A stretch of DNA of 64,000 nt from Anoxybacillus sp. J5B_2022 (GCF_026847645.1 NZ_JAPSMC010000005.1:1-64000); one strand, 5' to 3'. Positions 30,611-40,204 are shown, counted from the first letter of the stretch. Numbers and translations are program-made. Notes: generated by a model from the sequence alone, not told the origin.

Positions 30611-31723
30611 GTGAAACGGTTGGAAGGAACGGTATTTGTCGTCGGACTTGGGCTCATTGGCGGTTCGATGGCGCTAGCAATCAAAAAAGAACATCCTGAG
30701 TCTGTCGTGATTGGCTTTGATGTGAATGAAGAAGAAATGAAGCTTGCGAAGACGCTTGCCGTCATTGATGATGCTGTTTTTTCCCTTGAAGAAGGGATGG
30801 CGCAAGCGGACGTCATCATTTTAGCGACGCCGGTCATGCAGACGGAAAAAATTTTAGCAGAAATGCTCACCTACCGTCTAAAGCCGTCTGTCATCGTCAC
30901 CGATGTCGGCAGCACAAAGCAGCGCATCGTGCAACATGCGAAGCGGCTATTAGAGAAAGGGATTACGTTTATCGGCGGACACCCGATGGCGGGTTCGCAT
31001 AAAAGCGGCGTAACGGCAGCACGAGCGCATTTATTTGAAAATGCGTTTTACATTTTAACGCCGACGGAAGAAGTGCCGGAAAGCGAAGTCGAGCGATTGA
31101 AACAATGGCTAAAAGGGACGAAAGCGCATTTTGTCACGCTTTCGCCGAAAGAACATGACCGGATTACCGGCGTCATTAGCCATTTTCCGCACATTATCGC
31201 CGCAAGCCTTGTGCACCAAGCGCAGCAGCACGAACAAGAAGACGAGCTAGTCAGCCGGCTTGCGGCGGGCGGGTTTCGCGATATTACGCGCATTGCCTCA
31301 AGCAATCCGGAAATGTGGCGCGACATTTTTTTACATAACAAAGAAGAGTTGCTCGCGTTATTTGACCGCTGGATGATGGAAATGCAAAAAGTGCGGTCGT
31401 TTGTCGAGCGGGAAGAAAGCGACGAAATTTACCGTTATTTTTTAGAAGCGAAGCAGTTTCGCGATGGGTTGCCTGTCCGAACGAAAGGGGCGATTCCGTC
31501 GTTTTACGATTTATATGTCGACGTGCCGGACTATCCCGGGGTTATTTCCGAAATTACTGGCTATTTGGCCGAGGAGCGCATCAGCATTACGAACATTCGC
31601 ATCATTGAAACGCGGGAAGAAATTTACGGCGTGTTGCGTTTAAGTTTCCAAAGCGAAGAAGATCGCGAGCGTGCGAAACAATGCATTAAAAAACATACGA
31701 ACTACGAAACGTACGAAGGGTGA
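30611..31723 (+). CDS. tyrA: Prephenate dehydrogenase
   Basis: This oxidises prephenate to 4-hydroxyphenylpyruvate with NAD+. The 370-residue protein has an N-terminal Rossmann motif ([12 protein letters not shown]), the catalytic HPMAGSH block, and a C-terminal ACT domain (from about residue 297, [16 protein letters not shown]) for aromatic feedback. A GTG at 30611 just after AGGAGAAG is used; TTG at 30620 is possible. It overlaps the next gene's leader. Confidence 0.94.
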   Translation: MKRLEGTVFVVGLGLIGGSMALAIKKEHPESVVIGFDVNEEEMKLAKTLAVIDDAVFSLEEGMAQADVIILATPVMQTEKILAEMLTYRLKPSVIVTDVGSTKQRIVQHAKRLLEKGITFIGGHPMAGSHKSGVTAARAHLFENAFYILTPTEEVPESEVERLKQWLKGTKAHFVTLSPKEHDRITGVISHFPHIIAASLVHQAQQHEQEDELVSRLAAGGFRDITRIASSNPEMWRDIFLHNKEELLALFDRWMMEMQKVRSFVEREESDEIYRYFLEAKQFRDGLPVRTKGAIPSFYDLYVDVPDYPGVISEITGYLAEERISITNIRIIETREEIYGVLRLSFQSEEDRERAKQCIKKHTNYETYEG

Positions 31724-31728
31724 GCGGA

Positions 31729-33021
31729 ATGAAACAGCTACAAACGAATGTCCAATCATTAAAGGGAACGATTCACGTCCCTGGCGATAAATCGATTTCC
31801 CATCGGGCGGTGATGCTCGGGGCGATTGCGAAAGGAACGACGACGATTGCGAACTTTTTGCCAGGGGAAGATTGTTTAAGTACGATTGATTGCTTTCGCA
31901 AAATGGGAGTCGCTATTACGCAAAACGGGACAGATGTTGTCGTCGAAGGAAAAGGACTTGACGGGCTACAAGAGCCGGCCGACATATTAAACGTCGGCAA
32001 CTCGGGAACGACGACGAGATTGTTGCTCGGCATTTTAGCGGCATGCCCGTTCCACGCATGCTTAATTGGTGATGCGTCGATTGCGAAACGGCCGATGGCG
32101 CGGGTGACAAAGCCGCTAACGATGATGGGAGCACATATTGACGGACGTGCGGGCGGCAACTATACGCCGCTTGCGATTCGCGGCGGCAATTTGCGCCCGA
32201 TTCAATACGAATCAAAAGTCGCCAGCGCGCAAGTGAAATCAGCGATTTTATTAGCAGGGCTGTTCACCGACGGGACGACGACGGTGACCGAGCCGGCGAA
32301 ATCGCGCGACCATACGGAACGAATGGTGCGCTTATTCGGCGGGGAAGTCGTCGTCGATGGATTGACGGTATCGGTAAGCGGCAAACAAACGCTAAAAGCA
32401 ACGGATGTATACGTCCCTGGCGATATTTCGTCCGCTGCCTTTTTCTTAGTGGCTGGCGCGATTGTACCACATAGCGAAATCGTCTTGAAAAACGTTGGGC
32501 TAAACCCGACGAGAACAGGTATTCTCGACGTGCTCGAGCAAATGGGGGCAGAACTTTCGATCGAAAACGTCCGCAACGAAGACACAGAGCCGATTGGCGA
32601 CCTTACGATTCGCACGTCGGCGTTACGGGCGACCGAAATTGGCGGGGCGCTCATTCCGCGCTTAATTGACGAAATTCCGATTATTGCATTACTCGCGACG
32701 CAGGCGGAAGGCACGACCGTCATTAAAGATGCGGCAGAGCTAAAGGTGAAAGAAACGAACCGCATTGATACGGTCGTCACCGAATTGAAAAAGCTTGGCG
32801 CACATATTGAAGCGACCGATGACGGCATGATTATCCGCGGCAAAACGCCGCTCAAAGCGGACGGCGTTGAAGTCGACAGCCACGGCGACCACCGCATCGG
32901 CATGATGCTGGCGATCGCTGCGTGCATCACCGAAGGAACGATGTCGCTTCATCGCTCGGAAGCGATCGCCGTCTCGTATCCGACGTTTTTTGAACATTTG
33001 GACTCGTTGCTTTCCAACTAA
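31729..33021 (+). CDS. aroA: 3-phosphoshikimate 1-carboxyvinyltransferase (EPSP synthase)
   Basis: This joins shikimate 3-phosphate with PEP, the step before AroC. The 430-residue protein has [40 protein letters not shown] and the C-terminal [13 protein letters not shown]. It is aroE of B. subtilis. The ATG at 31729 follows AAGGGTGAG, which overlaps the tyrA stop. It is the last gene of the supraoperon and is followed by a terminator. Confidence 0.95.
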   Translation: MKQLQTNVQSLKGTIHVPGDKSISHRAVMLGAIAKGTTTIANFLPGEDCLSTIDCFRKMGVAITQNGTDVVVEGKGLDGLQEPADILNVGNSGTTTRLLLGILAACPFHACLIGDASIAKRPMARVTKPLTMMGAHIDGRAGGNYTPLAIRGGNLRPIQYESKVASAQVKSAILLAGLFTDGTTTVTEPAKSRDHTERMVRLFGGEVVVDGLTVSVSGKQTLKATDVYVPGDISSAAFFLVAGAIVPHSEIVLKNVGLNPTRTGILDVLEQMGAELSIENVRNEDTEPIGDLTIRTSALRATEIGGALIPRLIDEIPIIALLATQAEGTTVIKDAAELKVKETNRIDTVVTELKKLGAHIEATDDGMIIRGKTPLKADGVEVDSHGDHRIGMMLAIAACITEGTMSLHRSEAIAVSYPTFFEHLDSLLSN

Positions 33022-33050
33022 AAAGAGGCCGCATGGCGGTCTCTTTTTTT
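33022..33050 (+). terminator. Terminator of the aro-trp supraoperon
   Basis: An 11-bp stem (33022-33032 with 33036-33046, one G-U pair), 3-nt loop and T run lie directly after aroA. Confidence 0.9.
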
Positions 33051-33112
33051 ACAAAAAACTGTTCATACTTTTTCCTGCCCCTTCATAGCTTGTCTTAAAG
33101 GGGGGTGGGGAC

Positions 33113-33936
33113 GTGCCGTATATTATCGATGAGGCAACGGTAGTGAGGGAAGGAGCGGTGAAGCGCTGTTCGCTTGTGGTGGAGAACAACCGCATCGATT
33201 ACATCGGCGAGCAAGCGGCGATGTACCGGTGGGTGCGCATGCCGGTTGGCGAATTTGTGATGACACCAGGCCATGTCATGCTCGATTTTTCGTTTAGCAA
33301 TCCGCGACCTTTTTTGCAATTTAAGGCGTATATGCAACAACATTTCCTCACGAAAGGGTGTACGACGCTATTAGCAGTGTGCGATGTTCTGTATGAAAAA
33401 CAACTGTTGCCTTCTTTACAACACCTTCGCTTACATTTACTCAACAGCCCAATTGATTTTTTCATCGGAGTGAAAATCCCTCTGCGCACGCTAACCCCAT
33501 CGTTTGTCAGAACGTGTAAACGCCTCCATATTCCTGTTTTATTTGTTGAACTGAATGGGGAAGAGCCGCTAGAAAAAATCGCTTGGGGTTGGATGTACGA
33601 CACGTTCGCTTCGTATCCGCTTTTACTCGTTCCCTATTGGTTAACGCCGCCGACAAAGAGCGCGTGCCGCTGCCGCTTGCTGTATTAAAGAAAATCGGCA
33701 TTTACCCGCAAAAAGGAGATCTCCGCATCGGCGGCGAAGTAGATTATAATTTATATGCGCACATAAGCAGCAAGGTTGCCGAAACGTTTGTTGTCGATTA
33801 TGATAAACATGTTCCGGTGATTACCGTTCATAACGGCAAAGTGATGAAAGCAGGTGACGAACTCTTTTTTCAGCCGGGCTTTGGACGTGAACGAGTTGTC
33901 CGTGCGCCAGGGATGTTTACGGCAAATTTTACATAA
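33113..33936 (+). pseudogene. Amidohydrolase-like protein, frameshifted
   Basis: A GTG at 33113 after AAAGGGGGGTGGGG opens a frame that runs to 33688, but sequence resembling the rest of the protein continues in the next frame to 33936. The join is near 33650, where one missing base in a GCCGCC tract would restore one protein of about 274 residues. The N-terminal strand pattern and C-terminal VPVITVHNGKVMKAGD look like the beta-sandwich of amidohydrolases. However, the metal HxH expected after the PGHVMLDFSFS turn is absent, so a catalytic role is doubtful. It could be a real decay event or a sequence error. I do not recognise an orthologue by name. Confidence 0.55.
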
Positions 33937-33949
33937 GGAAGTGTGGACC

Positions 33950-35209
33950 ATGAACCGAATCGACGAACTTGTGCAACTTGTGGAAAATGGTGATATCGAA
34001 CGTGCCCTTTCCCTTCTTCCCAATATAAAAAAAGAAGCGACCGACGACGAAAAATATATGCTTGCTGACCATCTTTTTTCGTGGGGGCTATTAGAAGAAG
34101 CGCGCGACCTTGTCGAAGAGCTCATGAAGCGCTACCGCGAAGAAGGCGAGCTGGCGCTATTTTTAGCAGAAATTTATACAGAACTTGACGAAGACGAAAA
34201 AGCGCTCGCCTTGTTAGCAGACATTGATGAAGACGACCCGCTTTTTCCGCGGGCATGCTTACTTTTAGCCGATCTTTACCAAATGCAAGGGCTTGAGGAA
34301 GTGAGCGAACAAAAGTTATTAAAGGCGTACGAAAAAGCGCCGAATGAACCGATTATCGAATTTGCCCTTGCCGAGCTTTATTTTGCGACGGGGCAGTACG
34401 GAAAAAGCGTTTCGTTTTATGAAAAAGTACTCGCGCGCGAAACGACCGTTGCCGGCACGTTTATTCCAGGGCGATTGGCGGAAGCGCTTAGTTTGTTAGG
34501 GGAGTTCGAACAAGCGCTTCCGTATTATGAACAAACGGTGCAAAAGAAAATCGACAGCCACACGTTGTTCGGCTACGGCTTTACCGCGTTTCAGGCGGAA
34601 TATTATCAAACGGCAATTGAAAAGCTCACGCAGCTAAAAGAGTTAGATCGCGATTATATACCGCTTTATTTGTATTTAGCGAAAGCGTACGAACATGAAG
34701 GCGATACGAAAAAAAGCTATGACATTGCGAAAGAAGGTTTGCTTGTCGACGAATGGAATAAAGAGTTATTGCTATACGCTGGAAAAACCGCGTTAAAACT
34801 CGGCGAGCAAAAGGAAGCGGAAACGTATTTGCGAAAGGCGGTCGATATCGACCCATGCTATGTCGAAGCACTTTTAGCGTTAGCGGGGGTGCTTATGCAT
34901 AACGAGCAATATGACGAAGTTGTTGCTTCCCTAGAGTCCGCGATGAAACAAGGCGAGTACGACCCGCAATTTGAATGGTACCTTGCTCGCGCGAAACATA
35001 AGCTTGAAATGTATTCCGATGCATTAAATCATTACCAAGAGGCATATACTTTCTTTAAGAATGACGTGGCGTTTTTAGAAGAATATGGGTATTTTTTAAT
35101 CGAAGAAGGAGATCGCGAACGTGCGAAGGCGATGTTTGCGCAAATTGTGCGCCTCGACCCTGCTCATACAGAGGCGGCGCAAATGCTATTGCAACTAGAA
35201 GAAGAGTAA
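33950..35209 (+). CDS. ypiA: TPR-repeat protein YpiA
   Basis: The 419-residue protein is built of about ten helix-turn-helix TPR-like repeats along its length, with many acidic residues and no signal peptide. Position after aroA and before ypiB matches B. subtilis YpiA, a scaffold-type protein of unclear role. The ATG at 33950 follows AAGGAAGTG; the frame from 33854 overlaps the preceding pseudogene and is not used. Confidence 0.85.
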   Translation: MNRIDELVQLVENGDIERALSLLPNIKKEATDDEKYMLADHLFSWGLLEEARDLVEELMKRYREEGELALFLAEIYTELDEDEKALALLADIDEDDPLFPRACLLLADLYQMQGLEEVSEQKLLKAYEKAPNEPIIEFALAELYFATGQYGKSVSFYEKVLARETTVAGTFIPGRLAEALSLLGEFEQALPYYEQTVQKKIDSHTLFGYGFTAFQAEYYQTAIEKLTQLKELDRDYIPLYLYLAKAYEHEGDTKKSYDIAKEGLLVDEWNKELLLYAGKTALKLGEQKEAETYLRKAVDIDPCYVEALLALAGVLMHNEQYDEVVASLESAMKQGEYDPQFEWYLARAKHKLEMYSDALNHYQEAYTFFKNDVAFLEEYGYFLIEEGDRERAKAMFAQIVRLDPAHTEAAQMLLQLEEE

Positions 35210-35259
35210 TAACTTGCGACATCACCTCTTTCTTGGAAACCGGCAAAGGGGGAAGAAGA

Positions 35260-35790
35260 ATGACGGTGTCCGTGAACGAAAAAAAAGAGTTCATCCGCTG
35301 GTTTTTAAGCCATTACCAACTAAAACGGCGCGAGTGTGTCTGGATTTTAAACTACTTAATGAGCCATGACCAATTAATGCAAAAAGTGCATTTCGTGGAG
35401 AACGCCCAATATTGTCCGCGCGGCATGGTCATGTCAACTCATTGCGTCGATGATGTTCCGTTCCGCTTTTACAAAGAAAACGTGATGACAACCGATGCGG
35501 AAAAATCGTTTCACGATATTCGCCTCAATCGTGACGAAGACATTTACATCCAACTGAACTTCCGAGCTTCTTTTCATTCACCGCAGTACGTTGCCGTGTT
35601 AGAGGAAAATCCGTATGCCCCAAAACAGGCGCAAGTAAACGAAACTGACCAAATATTAGCGGAGCAGTTTTTAGAAAAATCGCTGCATAACTTTCAAAAA
35701 CAGCGGCTGATGAAACTTATCGATGAGGCGTTAGACCGCCAAGACGAACAAGAATTTAAGCGGCTGACCGACCAATTAAGGCGGCTTTAA
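35260..35790 (+). CDS. ypiB: YpiB-family protein
   Basis: The 176-residue protein carries the highly conserved block [15 protein letters not shown] followed by [14 protein letters not shown] and [18 protein letters not shown], typical of the YpiB/UPF0302 family in Firmicutes. The biochemical function is not established. The ATG at 35260 follows AAAGGGGGAAG. A terminator follows. Confidence 0.88.
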   Translation: MTVSVNEKKEFIRWFLSHYQLKRRECVWILNYLMSHDQLMQKVHFVENAQYCPRGMVMSTHCVDDVPFRFYKENVMTTDAEKSFHDIRLNRDEDIYIQLNFRASFHSPQYVAVLEENPYAPKQAQVNETDQILAEQFLEKSLHNFQKQRLMKLIDEALDRQDEQEFKRLTDQLRRL

Positions 35791-35820
35791 ACCTTGCGCA
35801 ACGCAAGGTTTTTCTTTTTT
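35789..35820 (+). terminator. Terminator after ypiB
   Basis: An 8-bp stem (35791-35798 with 35802-35809) with a 3-nt loop is followed by TTTTCTTTTTT. Confidence 0.88.
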
Positions 35821-35871
35821 CCAAAAATGTGATAGGCTGATTAAGGAACGATGAAAAAGGGGAGAATAGTA

Positions 35872-36327
35872 ATGAAATGGACAGTTCATGACGTTGACAT
35901 GTATGAAAAAGAAAAACAGTATATTGACACAGCCGTTCTTCCACTCCTGCCGCTCACTTTTTCCGAACGCGCGAAATTAGTGGCGGCGGATGGAGAGTTT
36001 ATGCAGCTTATAACAAACGAAATCGAGCGACAACTAAAAGGACGGCTTTTTCTTCTTCCATCATTTACATATTTTTTGTCCGAAACGCTTGATGCATGTG
36101 TAGAGCGTTTAAACGATTGGACGCGCGAATTGAAAGAGGCGGGAATGAGCCATGTGTTTTATGTGACAACCGACCAAAAATGGAAAGAAGCGAAACAGGA
36201 GTTATCCGGGGCGCTATTTTTCCTTCCGTCCGTTCCGTTTGAGCATATGGACGAATCGTATAAACAGCAAATCGTACATGAACAAACGTCTAAGCTATTA
36301 AACGCGTTTATTTCGTGGTGGATGTGA
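35872..36327 (+). CDS. ypiF: YpiF / DUF2487-family protein
   Basis: The 151-residue soluble protein begins MKWTVHDVDMYEKEKQYIDTAVLPL and matches B. subtilis YpiF (function unknown) by length, N-terminus and its place just before qcrABC. The ATG at 35872 after AAGGGGAG is preferred to the ATG at 35851, which has no proper site. Confidence 0.82.
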   Translation: MKWTVHDVDMYEKEKQYIDTAVLPLLPLTFSERAKLVAADGEFMQLITNEIERQLKGRLFLLPSFTYFLSETLDACVERLNDWTRELKEAGMSHVFYVTTDQKWKEAKQELSGALFFLPSVPFEHMDESYKQQIVHEQTSKLLNAFISWWM

Positions 36328-36341
36328 GAATCTTGTCGAAG

Positions 36342-36355
36342 TGTGAGCGTTTTCA
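36342..36355 (+). promoter_or_regulatory. cre-like operator (CcpA) upstream of qcrABC
   Basis: The 14-mer TGTGAGCGTTTTCA matches the catabolite-response consensus TGWAANCGNTNWCA at all but one position. It lies 12 nt upstream of the qcrA -35, where CcpA could act. Catabolite control of the bc complex is an inference to be tested. Confidence 0.45.
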
Positions 36356-36367
36356 TTGACGATTATA

Positions 36368-36396
36368 TTGACCTTGTCCTCATCTTGAGCTATCAT
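36368..36396 (+). promoter_or_regulatory. Sigma-A promoter of qcrABC
   Basis: TTGACC (36368-36373), a 17-nt spacer and TATCAT (36391-36396) lie 75 nt before qcrA. Confidence 0.7.
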
Positions 36397-36471
36397 TAGA
36401 ATGTCCTAGTTTTATATGTGTTATACGATTATGTCCGGATGGACTTAAACTTATATAGAGGGGGGAAAATG

Positions 36472-36981
36472 ATGAGCGAGAACAAACACCGTGTATCTAG
36501 ACGCCAATTTTTAAACTACACGTTAACGGGTGTAGGCGGATTTATGGCCGCAGGAATTCTCATGCCGATGGTTCGTTTTGCGTTAGACCCAATCTTGAAA
36601 GAAGAAGCAGGGACAGAAATGGTGCCGGTTGCGCAAGTGAAGGATCTCACGACAGAGCCGCAACGCTTCGACTTTAAAGTGAAAGTCAAAGACGCTTGGT
36701 ATGAGTCAGAAGAGCCAAAATCGGCATGGGTGTACAAAGATGAGAAAGGCGAGATTATCGCATTATCGCCAATCTGTAAGCATCTCGGCTGTACCGTCAA
36801 CTGGAATGGCGATAAATCGCACCCAAACCAGTTTTTCTGTCCGTGCCACTTCGGCCGTTACACAAAAGACGGTACAAACGTTCCGGGAACGCCGCCACCT
36901 GCTCCATTGGATCGTTACGAGTACAAAGTAAAAGATGGAAAGTTATATTTAGGTAAAGCGAAACCACGAGGGGAGGCGTAA
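36472..36981 (+). CDS. qcrA: Menaquinol:cytochrome c reductase Rieske iron-sulfur subunit
   Basis: This passes electrons from menaquinol to cytochrome c in the bc complex at the cell membrane. The 169-residue protein has a twin-arginine-type N-terminus (SRRQFLNYTLTGVGGFMAAG), one membrane anchor, and the [2Fe-2S] ligands in CKHLGC and CPCHFG. AGAGGGGGG precedes the ATG at 36472; ATG 36469 is too close to it. It begins the qcrABC operon. Confidence 0.95.
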   Translation: MSENKHRVSRRQFLNYTLTGVGGFMAAGILMPMVRFALDPILKEEAGTEMVPVAQVKDLTTEPQRFDFKVKVKDAWYESEEPKSAWVYKDEKGEIIALSPICKHLGCTVNWNGDKSHPNQFFCPCHFGRYTKDGTNVPGTPPPAPLDRYEYKVKDGKLYLGKAKPRGEA

Positions 36982-36984
36982 TAC

Positions 36985-37659
36985 GTGCTAAATAAGATTT
37001 ATGACTGGGTGGACGAACGTCTAGATATTACGCCTTTGTGGCGAGATATCGCTGACCATGAAGTTCCGGAGCATGTGAACCCAGCACATCATTTTTCGGC
37101 GTTCGTTTACTGCTTTGGCGGGTTAACTTTTTTTGTCACCGTCATTCAAATTTTGTCCGGAATGTTTTTAACGATGTACTATGTTCCGGATATTAAAAAC
37201 GCTTGGGAATCGGTGTATTACTTACAAAACGAAGTGGCCTTCGGTCAAATTGTGCGCGGTATGCATCACTGGGGAGCAAGTCTTGTCATCGTCATGATGT
37301 TTTTACATACGTTGCGCGTCTTTTTCCAAGGGGCATACAAAAAACCACGTGAATTAAACTGGATCGTCGGCGTATTAATTTTCATGGTTATGATGGGACT
37401 TGGATTTACAGGGTACTTATTGCCTTGGGATATGAAAGCGCTATTCGCGACAAAAGTAGGTTTGCAAATCGCAGAGGCAACCCCTGTCATCGGCACAGCG
37501 GTGAAAACGTTGTTAGCGGGTCACCAAGAAATCGTCGGTGCCCAAACGTTAACGCGCTTCTTTGCGATTCACGTCTTCTTCTTGCCAGGTGCATTGCTTG
37601 GCTTAATGGCAGCGCACTTCTTAATGATTCGCAAACAAGGAATTTCTGGTCCACTGTAA
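36985..37659 (+). CDS. qcrB: Menaquinol:cytochrome c reductase cytochrome b subunit
   Basis: The 224-residue protein corresponds to the four N-terminal helices of cytochrome b, which carry two haems b; this split-type b6 subunit is normal in Bacillus. Haem ligands are in RGMHHWGASL / FLHTLRVF and in FFAIHVFFLPG / AAHFLMIRKQGISGP. The GTG start lies 3 nt after the qcrA stop. Confidence 0.95.
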   Translation: MLNKIYDWVDERLDITPLWRDIADHEVPEHVNPAHHFSAFVYCFGGLTFFVTVIQILSGMFLTMYYVPDIKNAWESVYYLQNEVAFGQIVRGMHHWGASLVIVMMFLHTLRVFFQGAYKKPRELNWIVGVLIFMVMMGLGFTGYLLPWDMKALFATKVGLQIAEATPVIGTAVKTLLAGHQEIVGAQTLTRFFAIHVFFLPGALLGLMAAHFLMIRKQGISGPL

Positions 37660-37704
37660 AATGTACGGCTGTTTAGTTTATGAGACAAAGGAGGGAAACA
37701 TGGT

Positions 37705-38472
37705 ATGCATCGCGGAAAAGGGATGAAATTTGTCGGCGATTCCCGCGTTTCTGCCGTGAGAAAGCCGAATATCCCGAAAGATTATTCGGAATATCCGGGA
37801 AAAACAGAAGCGTTTTGGCCGAACTTCTTGCTGAAGGAATGGATGGTTGGGTCCGTCTTTTTAGTCGGTTTCCTATCTTTAACCGTTGCTCACCCATCTC
37901 CGTTAGAGCGTGTCGCTGACCCAACAGATACGTCATATATTCCGCTTCCAGACTGGTATTTCTTATTTTTATACCAATTGCTGAAATACTCATACGCTTC
38001 AGGTCCTTATACGGTGATCGGGGCGATCGTCATTCCAGGCCTTGCGTTCGGAGCGTTGTTGCTCGCACCGTTTTTAGATCGCGGGCCGGAGCGTCGTCCA
38101 ACGAAGCGTCCGGTAGCGGTTGGCATGATGTTATTGACGCTTGCGGCGATGATTTTCTTAACGTGGCAATCGGTTGTGACACACGACTGGAAAAAAGCAG
38201 CTGAGCAAGGAAAAATTCGCGCTCAAGTTGAAGTTGACAAAAATGCGGAAGGCTATAAAATTGCACAAGCGAATACGTGTATTACTTGTCATGGTGAAAA
38301 CTTATCGGGCGGACCGGCTGCACCGTCGCTTGTTGGTACAGGATTAAAGCCTGAAGAGATCGCTAAAATTGCGAGAAACGGTAAAGGGAACATGCCACCA
38401 GGTGTTTTCAAAGGTACAGATGAAGAGTTGAAAAAGCTTTCTGAATTTATCGCTGGATTAAAAGCGAAGTAA
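37705..38472 (+). CDS. qcrC: Menaquinol:cytochrome c reductase cytochrome c subunit
   Basis: The 255-residue fusion joins a subunit IV-like membrane part (three helices, containing PLPDWYFLFLYQLLKY) to a C-terminal monohaem cytochrome c domain with CITCH and axial Met in NMPPG. This b/c fusion is typical of Bacillus bc complexes. AAAGGAGGG precedes the ATG. A terminator ends the operon. Confidence 0.95.
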   Translation: MHRGKGMKFVGDSRVSAVRKPNIPKDYSEYPGKTEAFWPNFLLKEWMVGSVFLVGFLSLTVAHPSPLERVADPTDTSYIPLPDWYFLFLYQLLKYSYASGPYTVIGAIVIPGLAFGALLLAPFLDRGPERRPTKRPVAVGMMLLTLAAMIFLTWQSVVTHDWKKAAEQGKIRAQVEVDKNAEGYKIAQANTCITCHGENLSGGPAAPSLVGTGLKPEEIAKIARNGKGNMPPGVFKGTDEELKKLSEFIAGLKAK

Positions 38473-38489
38473 TCAACACAACAGGAAAG

Positions 38490-38520
38490 AAGCTGGCTAT
38501 TGTTAGTCAGCTTTTTTCTT
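38490..38520 (+). terminator. Terminator after qcrABC
   Basis: A 10-bp stem (38490-38499 with 38504-38513, one G-U pair) is followed by a T run. Confidence 0.85.
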
Positions 38521-38531
38521 TACACAATATA

Positions 38532-38648
38532 TATAAGTTGCAATAAAGAATTTCCGATTTTTCGTTTCCGTTTTCATCTAAATACAAACCGATATGATAT
38601 AACGTGGTGAAGTGATCCGCTGGATGTAAAACAAAATTTCAACTTATA
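38532..38648 (-). repeat. MITE-like repeat, copy 1 (inverted relative to copy 2)
   Basis: This 117-bp unit begins TATAAGTTG and ends CAACTTATA (9-bp perfect terminal inverted repeats). Its reverse complement matches 59822-59937 with about six differences (roughly 95% identity). It holds no ORF and lies between the qcrABC terminator and ypjA. TA dinucleotides flank both ends, as for TA-targeting elements. No transposase source is in the window. Confidence 0.8.
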
Positions 38649-38665
38649 TAGAAAGTAGGTGCCAT

Positions 38666-39259
38666 ATGAAGTGGATATTTTCTTTGCTTGCTCACCGTAC
38701 CATCCTTTGGGTGTTGCTTGTTGCGAACATCGCTGGTACGATTTACGGATACGTATGGTACGGCCAACAACTTGCAGAAACACCGGCCAAATTTTTATTG
38801 TTTGTACCTGATAGTCCAACGGCTAGCTTATTTTTTGTATTCGTTTTGCTCGCCTTTTTATTGAACAGAAATTGGCCGCTATTGGAAGCACTGGCGGTGG
38901 TGACATTGTTTAAATACGGAATCTGGGCCGTTGTAATGAATTTATTAGTTTGGAAAGTAACAGGCACGCTTGACTGGGTGGGATGGATGTTAATTCTCTC
39001 TCACAGTGCAATGGCGATTGAAGGGCTGCTGTACACCCCGTTTTATCGCATGAAAGGCTGGCATTTAGCGCTTGCGGCTGTGTGGACGTTGCACAACGAT
39101 GTCATTGATTACGTATTTCGCATGATGCCGCGCTACAGCATGCTCGACCAATACGTTCCGCAAATCGGCTATTTTACGTTTTGGCTAAGCATCGCTTCTA
39201 TCACGGTCGCTTATGTTTTGTGCGTCAAAGAAAACCGGCTGCAAATTCCATTGAAATGA
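38666..39259 (+). CDS. ypjA: YpjA / DUF1405-family membrane protein
   Basis: The 197-residue protein has about five to six hydrophobic helices and the conserved YGYVWYGQQL and LTLHND-like (WTLHNDVIDY) segments of the YpjA family. Function is unknown; it follows qcrABC in B. subtilis too. GAAAGTAGGTG precedes the ATG. The ribosome site and promoter region directly follow the MITE-like repeat, so that insertion sets its upstream region. Confidence 0.82.
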   Translation: MKWIFSLLAHRTILWVLLVANIAGTIYGYVWYGQQLAETPAKFLLFVPDSPTASLFFVFVLLAFLLNRNWPLLEALAVVTLFKYGIWAVVMNLLVWKVTGTLDWVGWMLILSHSAMAIEGLLYTPFYRMKGWHLALAAVWTLHNDVIDYVFRMMPRYSMLDQYVPQIGYFTFWLSIASITVAYVLCVKENRLQIPLK

Positions 39260-39318
39260 TGGTCTAACCTTGTCCATCTCCTCATACATTGGTAGTAGTT
39301 AGCGGAGGAGGGACGAGA

Positions 39319-40107
39319 ATGGGGCGAATCGCGATTTTATTGATAATTATCATCATTTATGTATTTCCATCGGCCGCCTATGCCACACATCATGAAGATA
39401 GCTGGCAGCGGCTTGATAAAATTTCTGATGAAGCGTTGCAACTGGCGAAAAACAAGCGGTTTGAAGAAGCAAAAGAAGTGTTGGATTATTTTGCAAATGA
39501 ATTTTTCAAATTGAACGCGCGAGAGCGGCTCCAATCGATGGATGAGCTTCGCGCGATTACAGTGACGCACGAAAAGGCGTTAAAAACGATTACCGCCTCG
39601 ACATTGCCGGCTGAGGAGCGCATTGATCAAGTAGCGCAGTTTCGGCTTGTCATTGATGCGATTCGCTCCGATTACCAACCGATTTGGACGGAGATGGAAC
39701 AAGCGGTGATGGGAGCGTTGCAGCAATTAGAAGATGCCGTGAAAAAAGGCGACAACAATCACTTTCCAACAGCGTTAGCAAAATTTTTACATGAGTACGA
39801 AATCATTGAGCCAAGCGTCAAAATCGACGTCACACCAGAGCGAGCGAAAAAAGTCGATACGGATATTGCGAATCTTCAGACCGAGCAATTCCAAGCGCTT
39901 CCACAAGCGAAGCAAATCGAAATATTAGCGCAAACGAAAGCGGATGTAGAGGCACTTTTTGCCGATGTGAAAAAAGACGAAGCGGACCCGTCGCTATGGT
40001 GGGTCATGATCTCGACAGGCGGCATCATTGTCGCGACGCTAACGTACGTCGGCTTTCGCAAATACCGTGGAGAAAAACAAAAAACGCACGCGCGGGAAAA
40101 AGAATAA
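39319..40107 (+). CDS. ypjB: Sporulation protein YpjB
   Basis: The 262-residue protein has a signal peptide (about 1-23, ending AAYA), a helical extracytoplasmic domain and a C-terminal membrane helix (about 229-248) with a basic tail. B. subtilis YpjB is sporulation-linked with no defined activity. The ATG at 39319 follows GGAGGAGGG. The last about 34 codons are duplicated in a diverged copy after the inserted Rpn gene (see 41323-41424). Confidence 0.82.
   Translation: MGRIAILLIIIIIYVFPSAAYATHHEDSWQRLDKISDEALQLAKNKRFEEAKEVLDYFANEFFKLNARERLQSMDELRAITVTHEKALKTITASTLPAEERIDQVAQFRLVIDAIRSDYQPIWTEMEQAVMGALQQLEDAVKKGDNNHFPTALAKFLHEYEIIEPSVKIDVTPERAKKVDTDIANLQTEQFQALPQAKQIEILAQTKADVEALFADVKKDEADPSLWWVMISTGGIIVATLTYVGFRKYRGEKQKTHAREKE
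40017..40054 (+). repeat. 38-bp exact direct repeat, left copy (in ypjB 3' end)
   Basis: This block is identical to 41335-41372. Weaker similarity extends to both sides (about 40005-40085 against 41323-41403). The two copies bracket the IS605-like relic and the Rpn gene. Confidence 0.9.
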
Positions 40108-40180
40108 GGGTTGTCCCAAGCGGGGAGGTTTACGAAAACTTACGGAAGCAAGCCCCTGCTTTTAAGTACGGGAGAAAATG
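40108..40180 (+). mobile_element. Relic of an IS200/IS605-type right end
   Basis: The stretch contains a GCGGGGAGGTTTACG segment, then CCCCTGCTTTTAAGTACGGGAG, a small hairpin of the kind found at right ends (omega-RNA 3' ends) of IS605-family elements and similar to that at 55832-55852. No tnpA or tnpB lies next to it. The 40108-40427 gap holds this relic, a terminator and an A/T-rich stretch; I see no gene in it. Confidence 0.4.
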
Positions 40181-40204
40181 CTATATTGTATAAGGCAATG
40201 AGAA

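Noticed and set aside
36447-36460. ACTTATATAG upstream of qcrA resembling the MITE end
   Set aside because: Only about 10 nt match, the inner TTG is missing, and no partner end lies within 200 nt.
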